Assembly: GCF_002088945.1 (NCBI RefSeq)
Contig: NZ_NCSU01000003.1
Span: 103,863 to 167,862, forward strand
Source: Henriciella pelagia
GTDB taxonomy: Bacteria; Pseudomonadota; Alphaproteobacteria; Caulobacterales; Hyphomonadaceae
Length of the DNA stretch: 64,000 bases
Direction of reading: 5' to 3'
Program-made: the position numbers and the translations under genes
In this document: positions 51,000 to 59,563 of the stretch, piece after piece
Layout of the letters: every line of letters starts with the position of its first letter
How positions within the stretch are numbered: position 1 is the first letter of the stretch
The notes under the pieces: model-generated
Seen by the model: only the letters and a program-made list of their open reading frames with translations
The model's database searches: none
What the model was told of the DNA's origin: nothing

Positions 51000-51488
51000 T
51001 TGAAGAATATTTCAGTCTATATCGTATCCGGCCTGATCATCCTGATCGGGGCTGCAGCGCGTTTCGCCATCGGGAACATCTACAGCGAAGCCGAAGCCAC
51101 CAACCTGATCGAGGCGCTGACCGGCACCGGGCTCTATCTCGGCTCGGCCATCGCCGGCGCATCGGCCACGACGCTGGCGCTCATGCTGACGCTTCTCGGC
51201 CTGACGCGGCAGTCCGATGCCGATTTCGACCATGATGTCTTCAGGAGCATCTCGCAAGTTGCCTGGTTGTCCACGGTGAGCCTTGTCGGGGCGGTGATCC
51301 TGCTCCTGATGCTCGTCCTGCCAGTCGGCGAGTTCGAGAAGATGCCGGAGGGCTGGTACCGCATTATGTATGAGGTGATCTTCGCGCAGACGGTGATCGT
51401 GTGCGCCTTGCTCGTCGCGACCGTGGTGCGATTGTTCCTCGCCATCCGCCACGTCATTTCCCGCGTCACGCCAGGCGACGACATCTGA
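51000..51488 (+). CDS. Membrane protein of unknown function, four TM helices
   Basis: 162 residues from a TTG start at 51000 with AGAGGA just upstream. Four transmembrane helices are predicted: VYIVSGLIILIGAAARFAIG, TLALMLTLLGL, VAWLSTVSLVGAVILLLMLVLPV and VIFAQTVIVCALLVATVVRLFLAI. A short cytosolic segment DADFDHDVFRSIS lies between the second and third. No family is recognised. Confidence 0.72.
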   Translation: MKNISVYIVSGLIILIGAAARFAIGNIYSEAEATNLIEALTGTGLYLGSAIAGASATTLALMLTLLGLTRQSDADFDHDVFRSISQVAWLSTVSLVGAVILLLMLVLPVGEFEKMPEGWYRIMYEVIFAQTVIVCALLVATVVRLFLAIRHVISRVTPGDDI

Positions 51489-51591
51489 CCGGCGGTGCTG
51501 CCACCCGCCCGCCTCAGATTGTCGGGAATAAATCGTGTCGCCACACGTCAGAAAGACTGATAGCTGAACTTGTTACAAAGGGTGGAGTCGA

Positions 51592-51843
51592 GTGGCGTTC
51601 ACTGTACGAAGCGTGTTCGTCAATCATTTCGGATTGGCGTCAGGGCTGGATGATGAAGACAGTCTTCGGGACTATATCGAGGATGTGACGGCCGAAATTG
51701 CCCATTTGACCCGGCAATGGAATGACTATTGCGCGCGCTCTGTCGCCACGCATGATGACAGCGAGCTGTATTACAATACGATGAGCCATCTGGAGGGGCT
51801 GAAAGAACAGGCCCAGAAAAAGCGGGCGCGTCTTCGCCGCTGA
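51592..51843 (+). CDS. Small hypothetical cytoplasmic protein
   Basis: An 83-residue protein from a GTG start with a GGTGGAG ribosome site. It is acidic in the middle (GLDDEDSLRDYIEDVTAEIAHLTRQW) and basic at the end (KKRARLRR), and predicted all-helical, suggesting a coiled-coil pair. Unknown function. It lies 21 bp before the convergent tRNA-Arg gene. Confidence 0.68.
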   Translation: MAFTVRSVFVNHFGLASGLDDEDSLRDYIEDVTAEIAHLTRQWNDYCARSVATHDDSELYYNTMSHLEGLKEQAQKKRARLRR

Positions 51844-51863
51844 TCCCGATTGTCTGTGAGAAA

Positions 51864-51940
51864 TGGCACACCCGAGAGGATTCGAACCTCTGACCCCCAG
51901 ATTCGTAGTCTGGTGCTCTATCCAGCTGAGCTACGGGTGC
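51864..51940 (-). tRNA. tRNA-Arg (anticodon ACG)
   Basis: A normal cloverleaf: GCACCCG acceptor at 51940 pairing with CGGGTGT, D arm TAGCTCAGCTGGATAGAGCA, anticodon arm CCAGA CTACGAA TCTGG giving ACG (inosine at the wobble position), T arm with GGTTCGAATCC, and an encoded CCA at 51866-51864. Confidence 0.96.
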
Positions 51941-51992
51941 AAGCCGTTGCGAGGGCGGACACATAGCGGCGCATCGGATGGGATGCAAGCGC

Positions 51993-52985
51993 TTATGCTG
52001 TAACCTTCTGATCTGCTTCATATACCCCGCGAGCGATGGCGCGAGCAAGGGTCGATGCTGCCAATTCACCGATGCGGGTCAGGGCAATCGGTGTTGGCTC
52101 TTCCAGCTTCACCTTGCCGGTGGAAATCACGAAGAGGGCGTCGCCGTCAAACGGGGCGAAGACCGGGCGGATGGCGCGGGAAAAGCCTGACAGCGCCATC
52201 TGCGCGACGCGGTGCGCCTGGGCCGGATTGAGGTCAACATCCGTGGCGATGCAGGCAATCGTCGTGTTCTGGCCGGGTTGCGGGTTCATCTTGGCGTCGC
52301 CCCATTCCTCGGGGTCGCATTCATAGTCTTCGGGCGGGCGGTGGCCGCCAAATTCGCCGCCAATCTCGAAGGGCCAGGCCCAGAAACATGTCGTGTTCGG
52401 CATGAAGACGGAACCGAAGCAGTTGACGCCGGCCACTGCGCCAATGGTGATGCCGTCATTCGTGATCAACGAAGCCGAGCCGAGCCCGCCAGCATGCGCG
52501 CCGGCATTCGCACCGATGCCGCAACCCACATTGCCGAGCCCGAAATGCTTGTTGTGATTCTCGAAGGCTTCCTCTCCGAGCTGGCGATAGGGCGGGTTCT
52601 GGCCCCAGTCCTTCTTCCCGCCATTGGCGAGGTCATAGAGGATGGCTGAAGGCACGATTGGCGTCTTCGGTACGCCCGGCAGGTCCTTCAGACCATAGCC
52701 GCGGCCCATGGCGCCGAGCCGGGCACAGACCCCGTCTGCGGCGGCAAGGCCGTAGGCGCTGCCGCCGGAGAGAACCACGGCGTCAACCTGTTCGACCATA
52801 GTGTCGGCGCGCAGCAGGTCTGTCTCACGGGTGCCCGGTCCGCCGCCAGCTACAGCGCAGGCCGCCGTGACCGGTTCGTCGGCAAGGATGACGGTCGTCC
52901 CGGTCAGCGCCTCGAAGTCCTCGGCATTGCCGACCTGTATGCCGTCCACATCTGTGATCAGATTTCGCGGTCCGGGTCGTGACAT
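51993..52985 (-). CDS. P1 family peptidase (DmpA/NylC-type, S58)
   Basis: A 330-residue N-terminal-nucleophile hydrolase precursor. Motifs are [58 protein letters not shown] and the autocleavage site [11 protein letters not shown], where the Thr (or adjacent residue) becomes the new N-terminus. It then splits into alpha and beta chains. Relatives cleave D- or beta-amino-acid peptides, or nylon oligomers. Substrate unknown; no signal peptide. Confidence 0.9.
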   Translation of the reverse strand: MSRPGPRNLITDVDGIQVGNAEDFEALTGTTVILADEPVTAACAVAGGGPGTRETDLLRADTMVEQVDAVVLSGGSAYGLAAADGVCARLGAMGRGYGLKDLPGVPKTPIVPSAILYDLANGGKKDWGQNPPYRQLGEEAFENHNKHFGLGNVGCGIGANAGAHAGGLGSASLITNDGITIGAVAGVNCFGSVFMPNTTCFWAWPFEIGGEFGGHRPPEDYECDPEEWGDAKMNPQPGQNTTIACIATDVDLNPAQAHRVAQMALSGFSRAIRPVFAPFDGDALFVISTGKVKLEEPTPIALTRIGELAASTLARAIARGVYEADQKVTA

Positions 52986-53064
52986 ACATCTATCCTTTTA
53001 TTTGTTGCAGCCGCTTGTAGGGTGAAGCAAACCGTCCGCCAAGGTCATCAGGGATGCAGATGTC

Positions 53065-53334
53065 ATGAAACTGAATATTCGCCAGGCTGCAGCGCTCGCA
53101 CTTGTTGCCGCAGCCGCCTCTTCAGCTTTTGCGCAAATTACCGTGACCGGCGATGGCACCGAGATGCCCGATCTCAAGGCATGTCTCGCCAATGCAGACA
53201 AAGGTGACACCGCCGCCATCGACAAATGCGTCAGCGCGAACCTGGATGAGATCGAAGCCTTTATCGCGGCTAACCCGAAGACGGCGATCGACACAGACAC
53301 TCAAGACGAAGACGAAGCGGACAAAGCCGAATGA
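53065..53334 (+). CDS. Small exported protein
   Basis: 89 residues with a signal peptide (MKLNIRQAAALALVAAAASSAFA) and a mature part ITVTGDGTEMPDLKACLANADKGDTAAIDKCV with two Cys spaced 16 apart, then an acidic tail ending DEDEADKAE. Unknown function. Its stop overlaps the gamma-glutamyltransferase start by four bases (ATGA), so they are translationally coupled; it may be a periplasmic partner. Confidence 0.72.
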   Translation: MKLNIRQAAALALVAAAASSAFAQITVTGDGTEMPDLKACLANADKGDTAAIDKCVSANLDEIEAFIAANPKTAIDTDTQDEDEADKAE

Positions 53335-55127
53335 AACTGACCCATATTGCGCTTTGCGCAGCGCCGCTCCTCCTGGCAGCGTGCGCGCCCACAGTAAACG
53401 AGACCAATCAATCGGCTGACCCGGAGACGCCTGAAACCGAAACGGTCGAGCCTGCGGAATCGGCAGGGCGCCCCGCCTGGACAAAGGGCGCGATGGTGGC
53501 CGCGGCAGACCCGCGCGCGGTGGAAGCTGGACTGAAGATACTGGGCGAGGGTGGAAACGCGGTGGATGCGGCAATCGCTGTCCATGCTGTGCTGGGTCTG
53601 GTCGAGCCCCAGAGCTCCGGCATCGGCGGCGGTGCGTTCATGGTCTATTACGACTATGAGGCTGATGAGCTGACCGTCCTTGACGGGCGCGAGACGGCGC
53701 CGGCAGCAGCGGATGAAAACCTCTTCCTGCAGGATGGCGAAGTCCTGCCCTATGTCGCCGCCTGGCAGTCGGGCCGCTCTGTCGGTGTTCCGGCGATGCC
53801 GCGCCTCTATGCGACCGCGCATGAGATGTTCGGCAAGGCCGAATGGGCAAGTGTTTTCCAGCCGGCGATCGAGCTTGCGACGGATGGCTTCGAGGTGACG
53901 CCGCGTCTTGGCGGGCTGCTTTCCAATGAGCGGCTGCGCGCGGCGATGCGTCTTGATGATGATCCGGTGAGCGCTGCCTATTTCTATCCGGATGGAAAGC
54001 CCCTCGCAGTCGGTACCGTCCGCGACAATCCTGAATACGCCGCGACGCTCACGGCGCTCGCCAAGGATGGCCCGGACAGCTTCTATACGGGCGCGAATGC
54101 CGAGGCGATCATTGCGGCCGTGACGGCAGAGCCTCTGCCCGGCGCCATGACGGTGCAGGATCTTGCTGATTACAGGGTGAAACTGCGTCCCGCCGTCTGC
54201 GGACAGCATGATGAGATCCGTATCTGTTCGGCGCCGCCGCCAAGTTCCGGCGCGATCACGCAGAACATGATCTTTGGGCTGTATAATCGCTCGTTGCCAT
54301 CGGATGGAGACCTCGCCGAGGAAGACGTGCTGATGGCCTGGGTGGAAGCCCAGCGTCTCGCCTATGCCGACCGCGACCATTATGTCGGCGATGCGGACTA
54401 TGTGAAGGTGCCGACCGAGGATTTGATCGATCCGGCCTATCTCGATGCGCGCGCGGCGCAGGGCGGCCTGCTCGACGGGACGCCGCAGCCGGGCGATCCG
54501 GGCGAAGTGCTCGGACGTGGCCCGATGATCGGCATGTGGGGCCGCGACATGACGGATGAGACGCCGGGCACGACGCACCTCTCCATCATCGACCAGTATG
54601 GCAATGCCGTCTCGATGACGGCGACGGTCGAATCCGCCTTCGGCAATTCGCGCATGGTGAACGGCTATCTTCTGAACAATGAGCTGACCGACTTTTCGCG
54701 CGAACCGCGGGTCAACAACCAGATCGTCGCGAATGCGCCGGCAGGGGGGAAACGCCCGCGCTCATCCATGTCGCCAACCATGGTGTTTGACGAGAATGGC
54801 GACCTGCTGATGGTGACCGGCTCTCCGGGTGGAAATTCGATTGTCGCCTATGTCTCCAAGACGCTGCTCGGCGTGCTCGAATGGGGCCTGACTGCACAGG
54901 AGGCGATCAACCTGCCGAACGTCATCGCACGCGGCAGGACGGTTGGCGTCGAGATCGACGTGCCAAAAGGCCAGCAATGGGCCGATACGCTGTCAGCCAT
55001 GGGCTATGTCGTGGAAGAGCGCACGGGCGAGAATTCCGGCCTGCACACGATTGTGGTGCGCGGTAGCTATCTCGAAGGTGGGGCCGATCCGCGCCGCGAA
55101 GGCGTTGCGAAGGCGCTCGCGGAGTAG
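53331..55127 (+). CDS. ggt: Gamma-glutamyltransferase, lipoprotein form
   Basis: 598 residues with lipobox LAAC (Cys 18), so lipid-anchored rather than soluble. The large-subunit features include VEAGLKILGEGGNAVDAAIAVH and GIGGGAFMVYYD; the autocleavage site and new N-terminal Thr are at TPGTTHLSIID (Thr 414). The small subunit ends with MGYVVEERTG. It hydrolyses or transfers the gamma-glutamyl group of glutathione in the periplasm. It is coupled to the small exported protein upstream. Confidence 0.93.
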   Translation: MKLTHIALCAAPLLLAACAPTVNETNQSADPETPETETVEPAESAGRPAWTKGAMVAAADPRAVEAGLKILGEGGNAVDAAIAVHAVLGLVEPQSSGIGGGAFMVYYDYEADELTVLDGRETAPAAADENLFLQDGEVLPYVAAWQSGRSVGVPAMPRLYATAHEMFGKAEWASVFQPAIELATDGFEVTPRLGGLLSNERLRAAMRLDDDPVSAAYFYPDGKPLAVGTVRDNPEYAATLTALAKDGPDSFYTGANAEAIIAAVTAEPLPGAMTVQDLADYRVKLRPAVCGQHDEIRICSAPPPSSGAITQNMIFGLYNRSLPSDGDLAEEDVLMAWVEAQRLAYADRDHYVGDADYVKVPTEDLIDPAYLDARAAQGGLLDGTPQPGDPGEVLGRGPMIGMWGRDMTDETPGTTHLSIIDQYGNAVSMTATVESAFGNSRMVNGYLLNNELTDFSREPRVNNQIVANAPAGGKRPRSSMSPTMVFDENGDLLMVTGSPGGNSIVAYVSKTLLGVLEWGLTAQEAINLPNVIARGRTVGVEIDVPKGQQWADTLSAMGYVVEERTGENSGLHTIVVRGSYLEGGADPRREGVAKALAE

Positions 55128-55129
55128 TC

Positions 55130-56527
55130 TCAGCGCTCAAGCAGGGTGAGGCGGAAGAGGGTTCCTTGCGGCCCGGTTCTGACCAGCAGCAAATCGCCCC
55201 CCATGGAGCGGGCAAGGTCTCGCGAGAGGGCGAGGCCGAGACCTGAGCCATCCTTGCGGGTGGTGCTGGCAAAGGGCTTGAACAGGTTTGACGCCGCCTT
55301 TTCAGAAAGGCCGGGGCCCGTGTCGGCGAAGTCGATATGGCCATTGCTGGCGCTGACCGTGATTGTCCCGCCATCGCCCATCGCTTCGGCAGCATTGCGG
55401 ATGAGGTTGGCGGAGATGCGATGCAGGTGGTCGGGATCGACCTCGATGCTGGCGGCCGGGTCGGTCTCATTCCTGAAGGATATTTCACGGGCCTCTGCGA
55501 GGGCCTCGAGGGCGGCTTCCTCGATGGCCTGATGCAGCCGGACGGGCTGGATCTCCGCGCCCGGCATGGTCGATCGGCCATATTTCAGTGTGTCGCTGGC
55601 GAGCTTGATGGCGCGTTCGAGGGCCCGCTCCAGGCGCGGCGCGGCGCGCTGCACGCGAGGGTCATCAGATGTCGAGAGCGCGTCGGACGCAAGCTGAGCG
55701 GTGGCGAGCGAATTGCGCAAATCATGATTGATCTTGGCGACGGCCTCGCCGAGCTGGGCAAGTCGCTCTCGCTGGCGGAATGTATCGGAGACGGCGCTTT
55801 CCATGTCGGCCAGCGCGTTCTGGGCGCGGCCGATCTCATCCTTCCGCGAGGTCGGCGAGAGGCGCTTGGTCCAGCTGCCCGGGTCTTCGCGGAAGCGGAT
55901 GACGGATTCGGTGACGCGCTTCATGGGGCGCACGACGAGCAGGAAGAGAAGAAGGTAGATCAGCGCCCCTGCGGTCAGAGAAATCAGCAGCGACAGCCAG
56001 AAGACGCGCCAGCCGAAGGCGGCGAGGCCTTCCTTGAGTGGGGCTTCGGGCAGGATGATCTCCAGCGTGCGACCAGGCGCAGAGCCCATGGCGCGCACGA
56101 TGAGGAGGCGGCCGTCTTCGGCGTGCCAGGTGTCGATGGTCTGCATGATCGAGCCCATCATGCCTTCGTCCATGAGATCGACCATCTTCATCGTGCCGGC
56201 CAACGGCATGGCCGGGGGAAGCAGTTGTTCGCGCATGTCTTCGCTGAGTTCGGCAACGGCCAGCACTTCGGCGCGTTTGAGCAGGTCGTTGGAAAGCTCA
56301 TCCGACACCATACGGCTTGGCGCGGCCTCGAGCGACAGGGCGGCAATGCGCGCGGCCTGCACCCGCTGGTCGAGCCAGTTGGCGCGGTAATTCGCGGCGC
56401 TCGGCAGGAAGACCAGGAATTCAACCAGCAGGATCACGAAGATTGTGACGAGAAAAAGCCTGACCGACAGGCTGTCGAACAGGCCGGACCGGCTCCTGCC
56501 GGAAGAAGGTGTCGCTGCGTCAGCCAC
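55130..56527 (-). CDS. Sensor histidine kinase with HAMP domain (orphan)
   Basis: 465 residues. There are two transmembrane helices (FDSLSVRLFLVTIFVILLVEFLVFL near 17-41, and VFWLSLLISLTAGALIYLLLFLL near 170-195) around a periplasmic domain of about 130 residues. A HAMP segment follows, then the H-box EAVAKINHDLRNSLATAQ with His as phosphoacceptor. The ATPase domain has LIRNAAEAMGDGG, DTGPGLS and GSGLGLAL. No response regulator is adjacent, so the partner is elsewhere. It starts with GTG at 56527 without a good ribosome site, 15 bp after the MerA-like gene, so that start is uncertain. Confidence 0.88.
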   Translation of the reverse strand: MADAATPSSGRSRSGLFDSLSVRLFLVTIFVILLVEFLVFLPSAANYRANWLDQRVQAARIAALSLEAAPSRMVSDELSNDLLKRAEVLAVAELSEDMREQLLPPAMPLAGTMKMVDLMDEGMMGSIMQTIDTWHAEDGRLLIVRAMGSAPGRTLEIILPEAPLKEGLAAFGWRVFWLSLLISLTAGALIYLLLFLLVVRPMKRVTESVIRFREDPGSWTKRLSPTSRKDEIGRAQNALADMESAVSDTFRQRERLAQLGEAVAKINHDLRNSLATAQLASDALSTSDDPRVQRAAPRLERALERAIKLASDTLKYGRSTMPGAEIQPVRLHQAIEEAALEALAEAREISFRNETDPAASIEVDPDHLHRISANLIRNAAEAMGDGGTITVSASNGHIDFADTGPGLSEKAASNLFKPFASTTRKDGSGLGLALSRDLARSMGGDLLLVRTGPQGTLFRLTLLER

Positions 56528-56542
56528 GCGCAGGGAGATAGG

Positions 56543-57982
56543 CTAGGGGATGCGCTGAAGCAAGCTGACAAGCGTCCGCGCGGGCTTGCCGAAGACTGTG
56601 TCCGTGAAGTGCGCGCTGGCGGCGCGTTTCACCACTTCGGTCCGCGTCGGATAAGGGGAAATGAAATTGGTCAGTGACTGGACCTTCATGCCGTTCGACA
56701 TGGCATAGGTCACCAGCTGGATGATATCGCCCGCGCCCTCGCCGACAATCGACGCGCCGACAAGCTTGCCCTTGCGGATAATGAGCTTGCACTCGCCTTC
56801 GGTCTTGCCCTCGGCGATAGCGCGGTCATTTTCGTGGAAGGAGAAGCGGGACACTTCGATGCTGTCACCATATTCGGCGCGCGCTTCCGCCTCCGTCAGG
56901 GCGAGCTGCGCGACCTCGGGGGAGGTGTAGGTGACCGCCGGCAGGGGGAGTGATGAGGATTTGCTGCCCTGCTTGAACAGGGCGCGGCGCACAAAGACTG
57001 AAGCGTGCCAGCCGGCGAGATGCGTGAACTGCCCCTTGCCGGCAACGTCTCCGAGCACCCAGACGCGCTTGTTGGAGACAGAGCGAAGCTTGTCCGTCAC
57101 GAGGATGCCCTGCCGGTCTGTCTCGACATTGCCAGCCTGCAGGGCGAGGCCATCAGTGACGGGCTTGCGGCCTGTCGCAACGAGGAGGTGGGAGCCGGTC
57201 AGCGTCTTGCGGGCGCTCTCATCCTCGACCTCGAGCGAGAAGACGCCATCGGCCTGCGAGACGGAGACGGCCTTGTGCTTTTCCAGGATGGTCACGCCTT
57301 CCTTGCGCAGGGCGGCAACGGCAATCTCGGCATGATCCCTGTCGGACCGGGCGAGGGCCTTGTCCATCTCGATCACGGTGACGGCCGAGCCGAGGCGTGC
57401 GAAGGCCTGCGCCATCTCCATGCCGATGGGCCCAGCGCCAAGGATGAGCAGGTGTTCGGGCAGCGATTTCGTCCAGAACACGGTCTCATTGGTGAGGTAG
57501 TCGACGGTGTCGAGGCCGGGAATGGGTGGTATGGCAGGGACAGAGCCGGTCGCGATGATGATCCGGCGCGCCTGCACGACCACGCTCTTCGAGGCAACGG
57601 TGTTGGGGTTCGTGAAGTGAGCGTGCTCGCGAATGACGGTGACGCCGAGGCCTTCAAACCTTTCCTGGCTGTCGACCGGGGCGATGGTGTCGATGGCCTT
57701 GCGGATGTGTTGCTGGACGCTCGGCCAGTGGGTGACCGGCTCTACTGTGGTAATGCCATAGGTGCTGCTCTCGCGGGCGGCGGCGGCGTACTTTGCAGCC
57801 GACAGGAGCGCCTTGGATGGCACGCAGCCGGAATTCAGACAGTCTCCGCCCATCTCGCCTTTCTCGAACAGGACGACGTCCAGACCGAGCATGGCCGCGC
57901 CGGCCGCTGCGGACAGGCCGGCAGAGCCTGCGCCAATGACGACCAGGTCAACCTTCATCTGTGTGGGCGCATCGGTTTTCAC
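56543..57982 (-). CDS. FAD-dependent oxidoreductase, MerA/Lpd-like
   Basis: 479 residues from GTG 57982, with GGAGAAAG upstream. FAD-binding motif VVIGAGSAGLSAAAGAAMLG, the redox pair GGDCLNSGCVPSKAL (Cys 48, Cys 53), second NAD(P) motif LLILGAGPIGMEMAQAFARLG and C-terminal dimer domain ending in the Pro-Thr region NFISPYPTRTEVVK. It has the pyridine nucleotide-disulfide oxidoreductase fold of mercuric reductases, but no NmerA domain and none of the merTPR genes are present, so mercury reduction is not claimed. The GTG overlaps the TVP38 stop (GTGA), a strongly coupled pair. Confidence 0.88.
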   Translation of the reverse strand: MKTDAPTQMKVDLVVIGAGSAGLSAAAGAAMLGLDVVLFEKGEMGGDCLNSGCVPSKALLSAAKYAAAARESSTYGITTVEPVTHWPSVQQHIRKAIDTIAPVDSQERFEGLGVTVIREHAHFTNPNTVASKSVVVQARRIIIATGSVPAIPPIPGLDTVDYLTNETVFWTKSLPEHLLILGAGPIGMEMAQAFARLGSAVTVIEMDKALARSDRDHAEIAVAALRKEGVTILEKHKAVSVSQADGVFSLEVEDESARKTLTGSHLLVATGRKPVTDGLALQAGNVETDRQGILVTDKLRSVSNKRVWVLGDVAGKGQFTHLAGWHASVFVRRALFKQGSKSSSLPLPAVTYTSPEVAQLALTEAEARAEYGDSIEVSRFSFHENDRAIAEGKTEGECKLIIRKGKLVGASIVGEGAGDIIQLVTYAMSNGMKVQSLTNFISPYPTRTEVVKRAASAHFTDTVFGKPARTLVSLLQRIP

Positions 57983-58737
57983 TGCGCGGCTTTCTCCAGT
58001 TGGGCGGCCCTGCGGCCGGCGATCTTCTTGTACAGGACCGGTAGCAGCGCGACGGCGCCGAGCGCGAGGAAAGCCGGGAAGAAATTCCCGATGACATCGA
58101 ACAGGGACTGCGTTTCGCCTGCATCGAAGGTCACCCCGAGGCTCGCTCCAATCCATGTATAGGCGACAACGCCCGGAATGATGCCGAGTGCCGTGGTCAA
58201 GGCAAAGTCCCTGTATTTCGCGCCGAGAAGCGCTGGCGCGATGTTGGCGACCGGGAAGGGTACGATGGGCAGGAGGCGCAGGGCGAACATGTAGGAGAGG
58301 GCGTTTTCCCGGAAACCGGCCTCCATCTTCTTTACGAACCCGCCGGCCTTGTCGCGCAGCACTTTTCCGAGCGAGGTCTTCGCGGCGAAAAACAGCATGC
58401 TGGCCCCTAGCGTTGCGCCGATGACTGTGGCGATGGACCCGCCGACCAGGCCGAAGAGGAGCCCGCCCGCAATCGTGATCCAGAGCGCGCCGGGCAGCAT
58501 GAACAGGGTCGCGAGCGCATAGATCGCAATGTAGATCGCGAAGGCGAGAACCAGGTTTTCGGCGACGAAGGCCTGCAGGGTGGCGTTCTGTTCGCGCAGC
58601 GTATCAATGGAGAGATAGTCGAACAGGCCGAATGCCCATGCAGCGGCGATGCCTGCCACGATCAGGTAGAGCGGCCAGAGGCGGAGCCAGATCGATGGGC
58701 TCGCCTTTGGGAGTGTGTCGGTGTCAGTCTCGGACAT
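57979..58737 (-). CDS. TVP38/TMEM64 family membrane protein
   Basis: 252 residues from the ATG at 58737, with GGAAGGGA upstream. Six to seven helices with the DedA/TVP38 signature: FMLPGALWITIAGGLLFGLVGGSIATVIGATLGASMLFFAAKTSLGK, and the core RLLPIVPFPVANIAPALLGAKYRDF. DedA-superfamily proteins may move lipids or ions across the membrane. The coupled MerA-like flavoprotein downstream is a common neighbour in bacteria and suggests a redox function for the pair, which remains open. Confidence 0.9.
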   Translation of the reverse strand: MSETDTDTLPKASPSIWLRLWPLYLIVAGIAAAWAFGLFDYLSIDTLREQNATLQAFVAENLVLAFAIYIAIYALATLFMLPGALWITIAGGLLFGLVGGSIATVIGATLGASMLFFAAKTSLGKVLRDKAGGFVKKMEAGFRENALSYMFALRLLPIVPFPVANIAPALLGAKYRDFALTTALGIIPGVVAYTWIGASLGVTFDAGETQSLFDVIGNFFPAFLALGAVALLPVLYKKIAGRRAAQLEKAAQ

Positions 58738-58887
58738 CGGGTCCGGTCCCTTCCTTGCAGGATGTACCGGGTCTTCCGGTCTCGCTTCGTTCGTTGTTAT
58801 ATAGGCGGCTATCATGCTGCTGACAGCTCACGAGGCAGGGTGCAGCGATCAAACCACTGTGATCGGTGCGAGACTGGCATCCCTCCC

Positions 58888-58916
58888 TTGACCCTTGCCG
58901 CCTCAGCCTGTATCAG
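58888..58916 (+). promoter_or_regulatory. Candidate sigma-70 promoter of rpmH
   Basis: TTGACC (58888-58893) and TATCAG (58911-58916) with a 17-base spacer, 48 bp upstream of the rpmH ATG. It fits a housekeeping promoter, but was not tested. Confidence 0.5.
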
Positions 58917-58963
58917 CCGCGGTTTCCGAATTCGGTCAACACAATTGCTTAAGGCGTAAGCCC

Positions 58964-59098
58964 ATGAAACGTACATTCCAGCCTTCGCGTCTCAAGCGCG
59001 CCCGCCGCCACGGCTTCCGTTCGCGCATGGCCACCAAGAATGGCCGCAAGGTGCTCGCACGCCGCCGCGCCAAGGGCCGCAAGGTCCTGTCTGCCTAA
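58964..59098 (+). CDS. rpmH: 50S ribosomal protein L34
   Basis: 44 residues: [19 protein letters not shown], then a basic tail [18 protein letters not shown]. This is the full length of L34, a component of the large ribosomal subunit. It heads the conserved rpmH-rnpA-yidC-engB operon. A candidate promoter lies at 58888-58916. Confidence 0.98.
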   Translation: MKRTFQPSRLKRARRHGFRSRMATKNGRKVLARRRAKGRKVLSA

Positions 59099-59128
59099 GA
59101 GGCACGCGGGCTCCAGTGGGGTTTCCCC

Positions 59129-59563
59129 ATGGCTGAGACATTGAACAAGACAGCTGAGGTCGTACGGCTCACCGTGCGGCCTCAGTTTCTTTTTGTGCGC
59201 GGTGGAGCGGCCGAGCGTCGCAAGAGCCTCGTCGTGCAGGCGCGTCAGCGACGCGGAGCTGATGCCACCCCGGCCACGATTGGCGCTGGTTTCACTGCGA
59301 CAAAAAAGATCGGCAATGCCGTCATTCGCAATCGTTCCAAGCGTCGCCTGAGAGAAGCCTCGCGGCAATTGCTGCCGCAGCACGGGGTCGCCGGTGCCGA
59401 TTATGTCTTCATTGCCCGCATGGACACCGCTGACATTGGCTGGCAGCGTTTGCTTGACGATATGGAAAGCGCGCTGATAAGCCTCGCCGCAACCTTGAAG
59501 AGGGGGTCTGGCGAGGGGCCGGGCCCCATTCCTTTATCTGAAGATCACGGACCGCCGACATGA
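59129..59563 (+). CDS. rnpA: Ribonuclease P protein component
   Basis: A 144-residue protein subunit of RNase P, which works with the RNA subunit to cut the 5' leader from pre-tRNA. The signature is IGNAVIRNRSKRRLREA in the middle, with VRPQFLFVRGGAAERRKSLVVQAR before it. The C-terminal extension is longer than the usual ~115-120 residues. It is 30 bp after rpmH and overlaps the yidC start by four bases (ATGA). Confidence 0.95.
   Translation: MAETLNKTAEVVRLTVRPQFLFVRGGAAERRKSLVVQARQRRGADATPATIGAGFTATKKIGNAVIRNRSKRRLREASRQLLPQHGVAGADYVFIARMDTADIGWQRLLDDMESALISLAATLKRGSGEGPGPIPLSEDHGPPT

Noticed and set aside
55337..56677. 446-codon plus-strand frame opposite the HAMP kinase
   Set aside because: Antisense of a full histidine kinase with intact H-box and ATPase motifs.
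56543..57982. Mercury resistance gene merA
   Set aside because: No N-terminal metal-binding domain, no merR, merT or merP nearby; only the oxidoreductase fold is shared.
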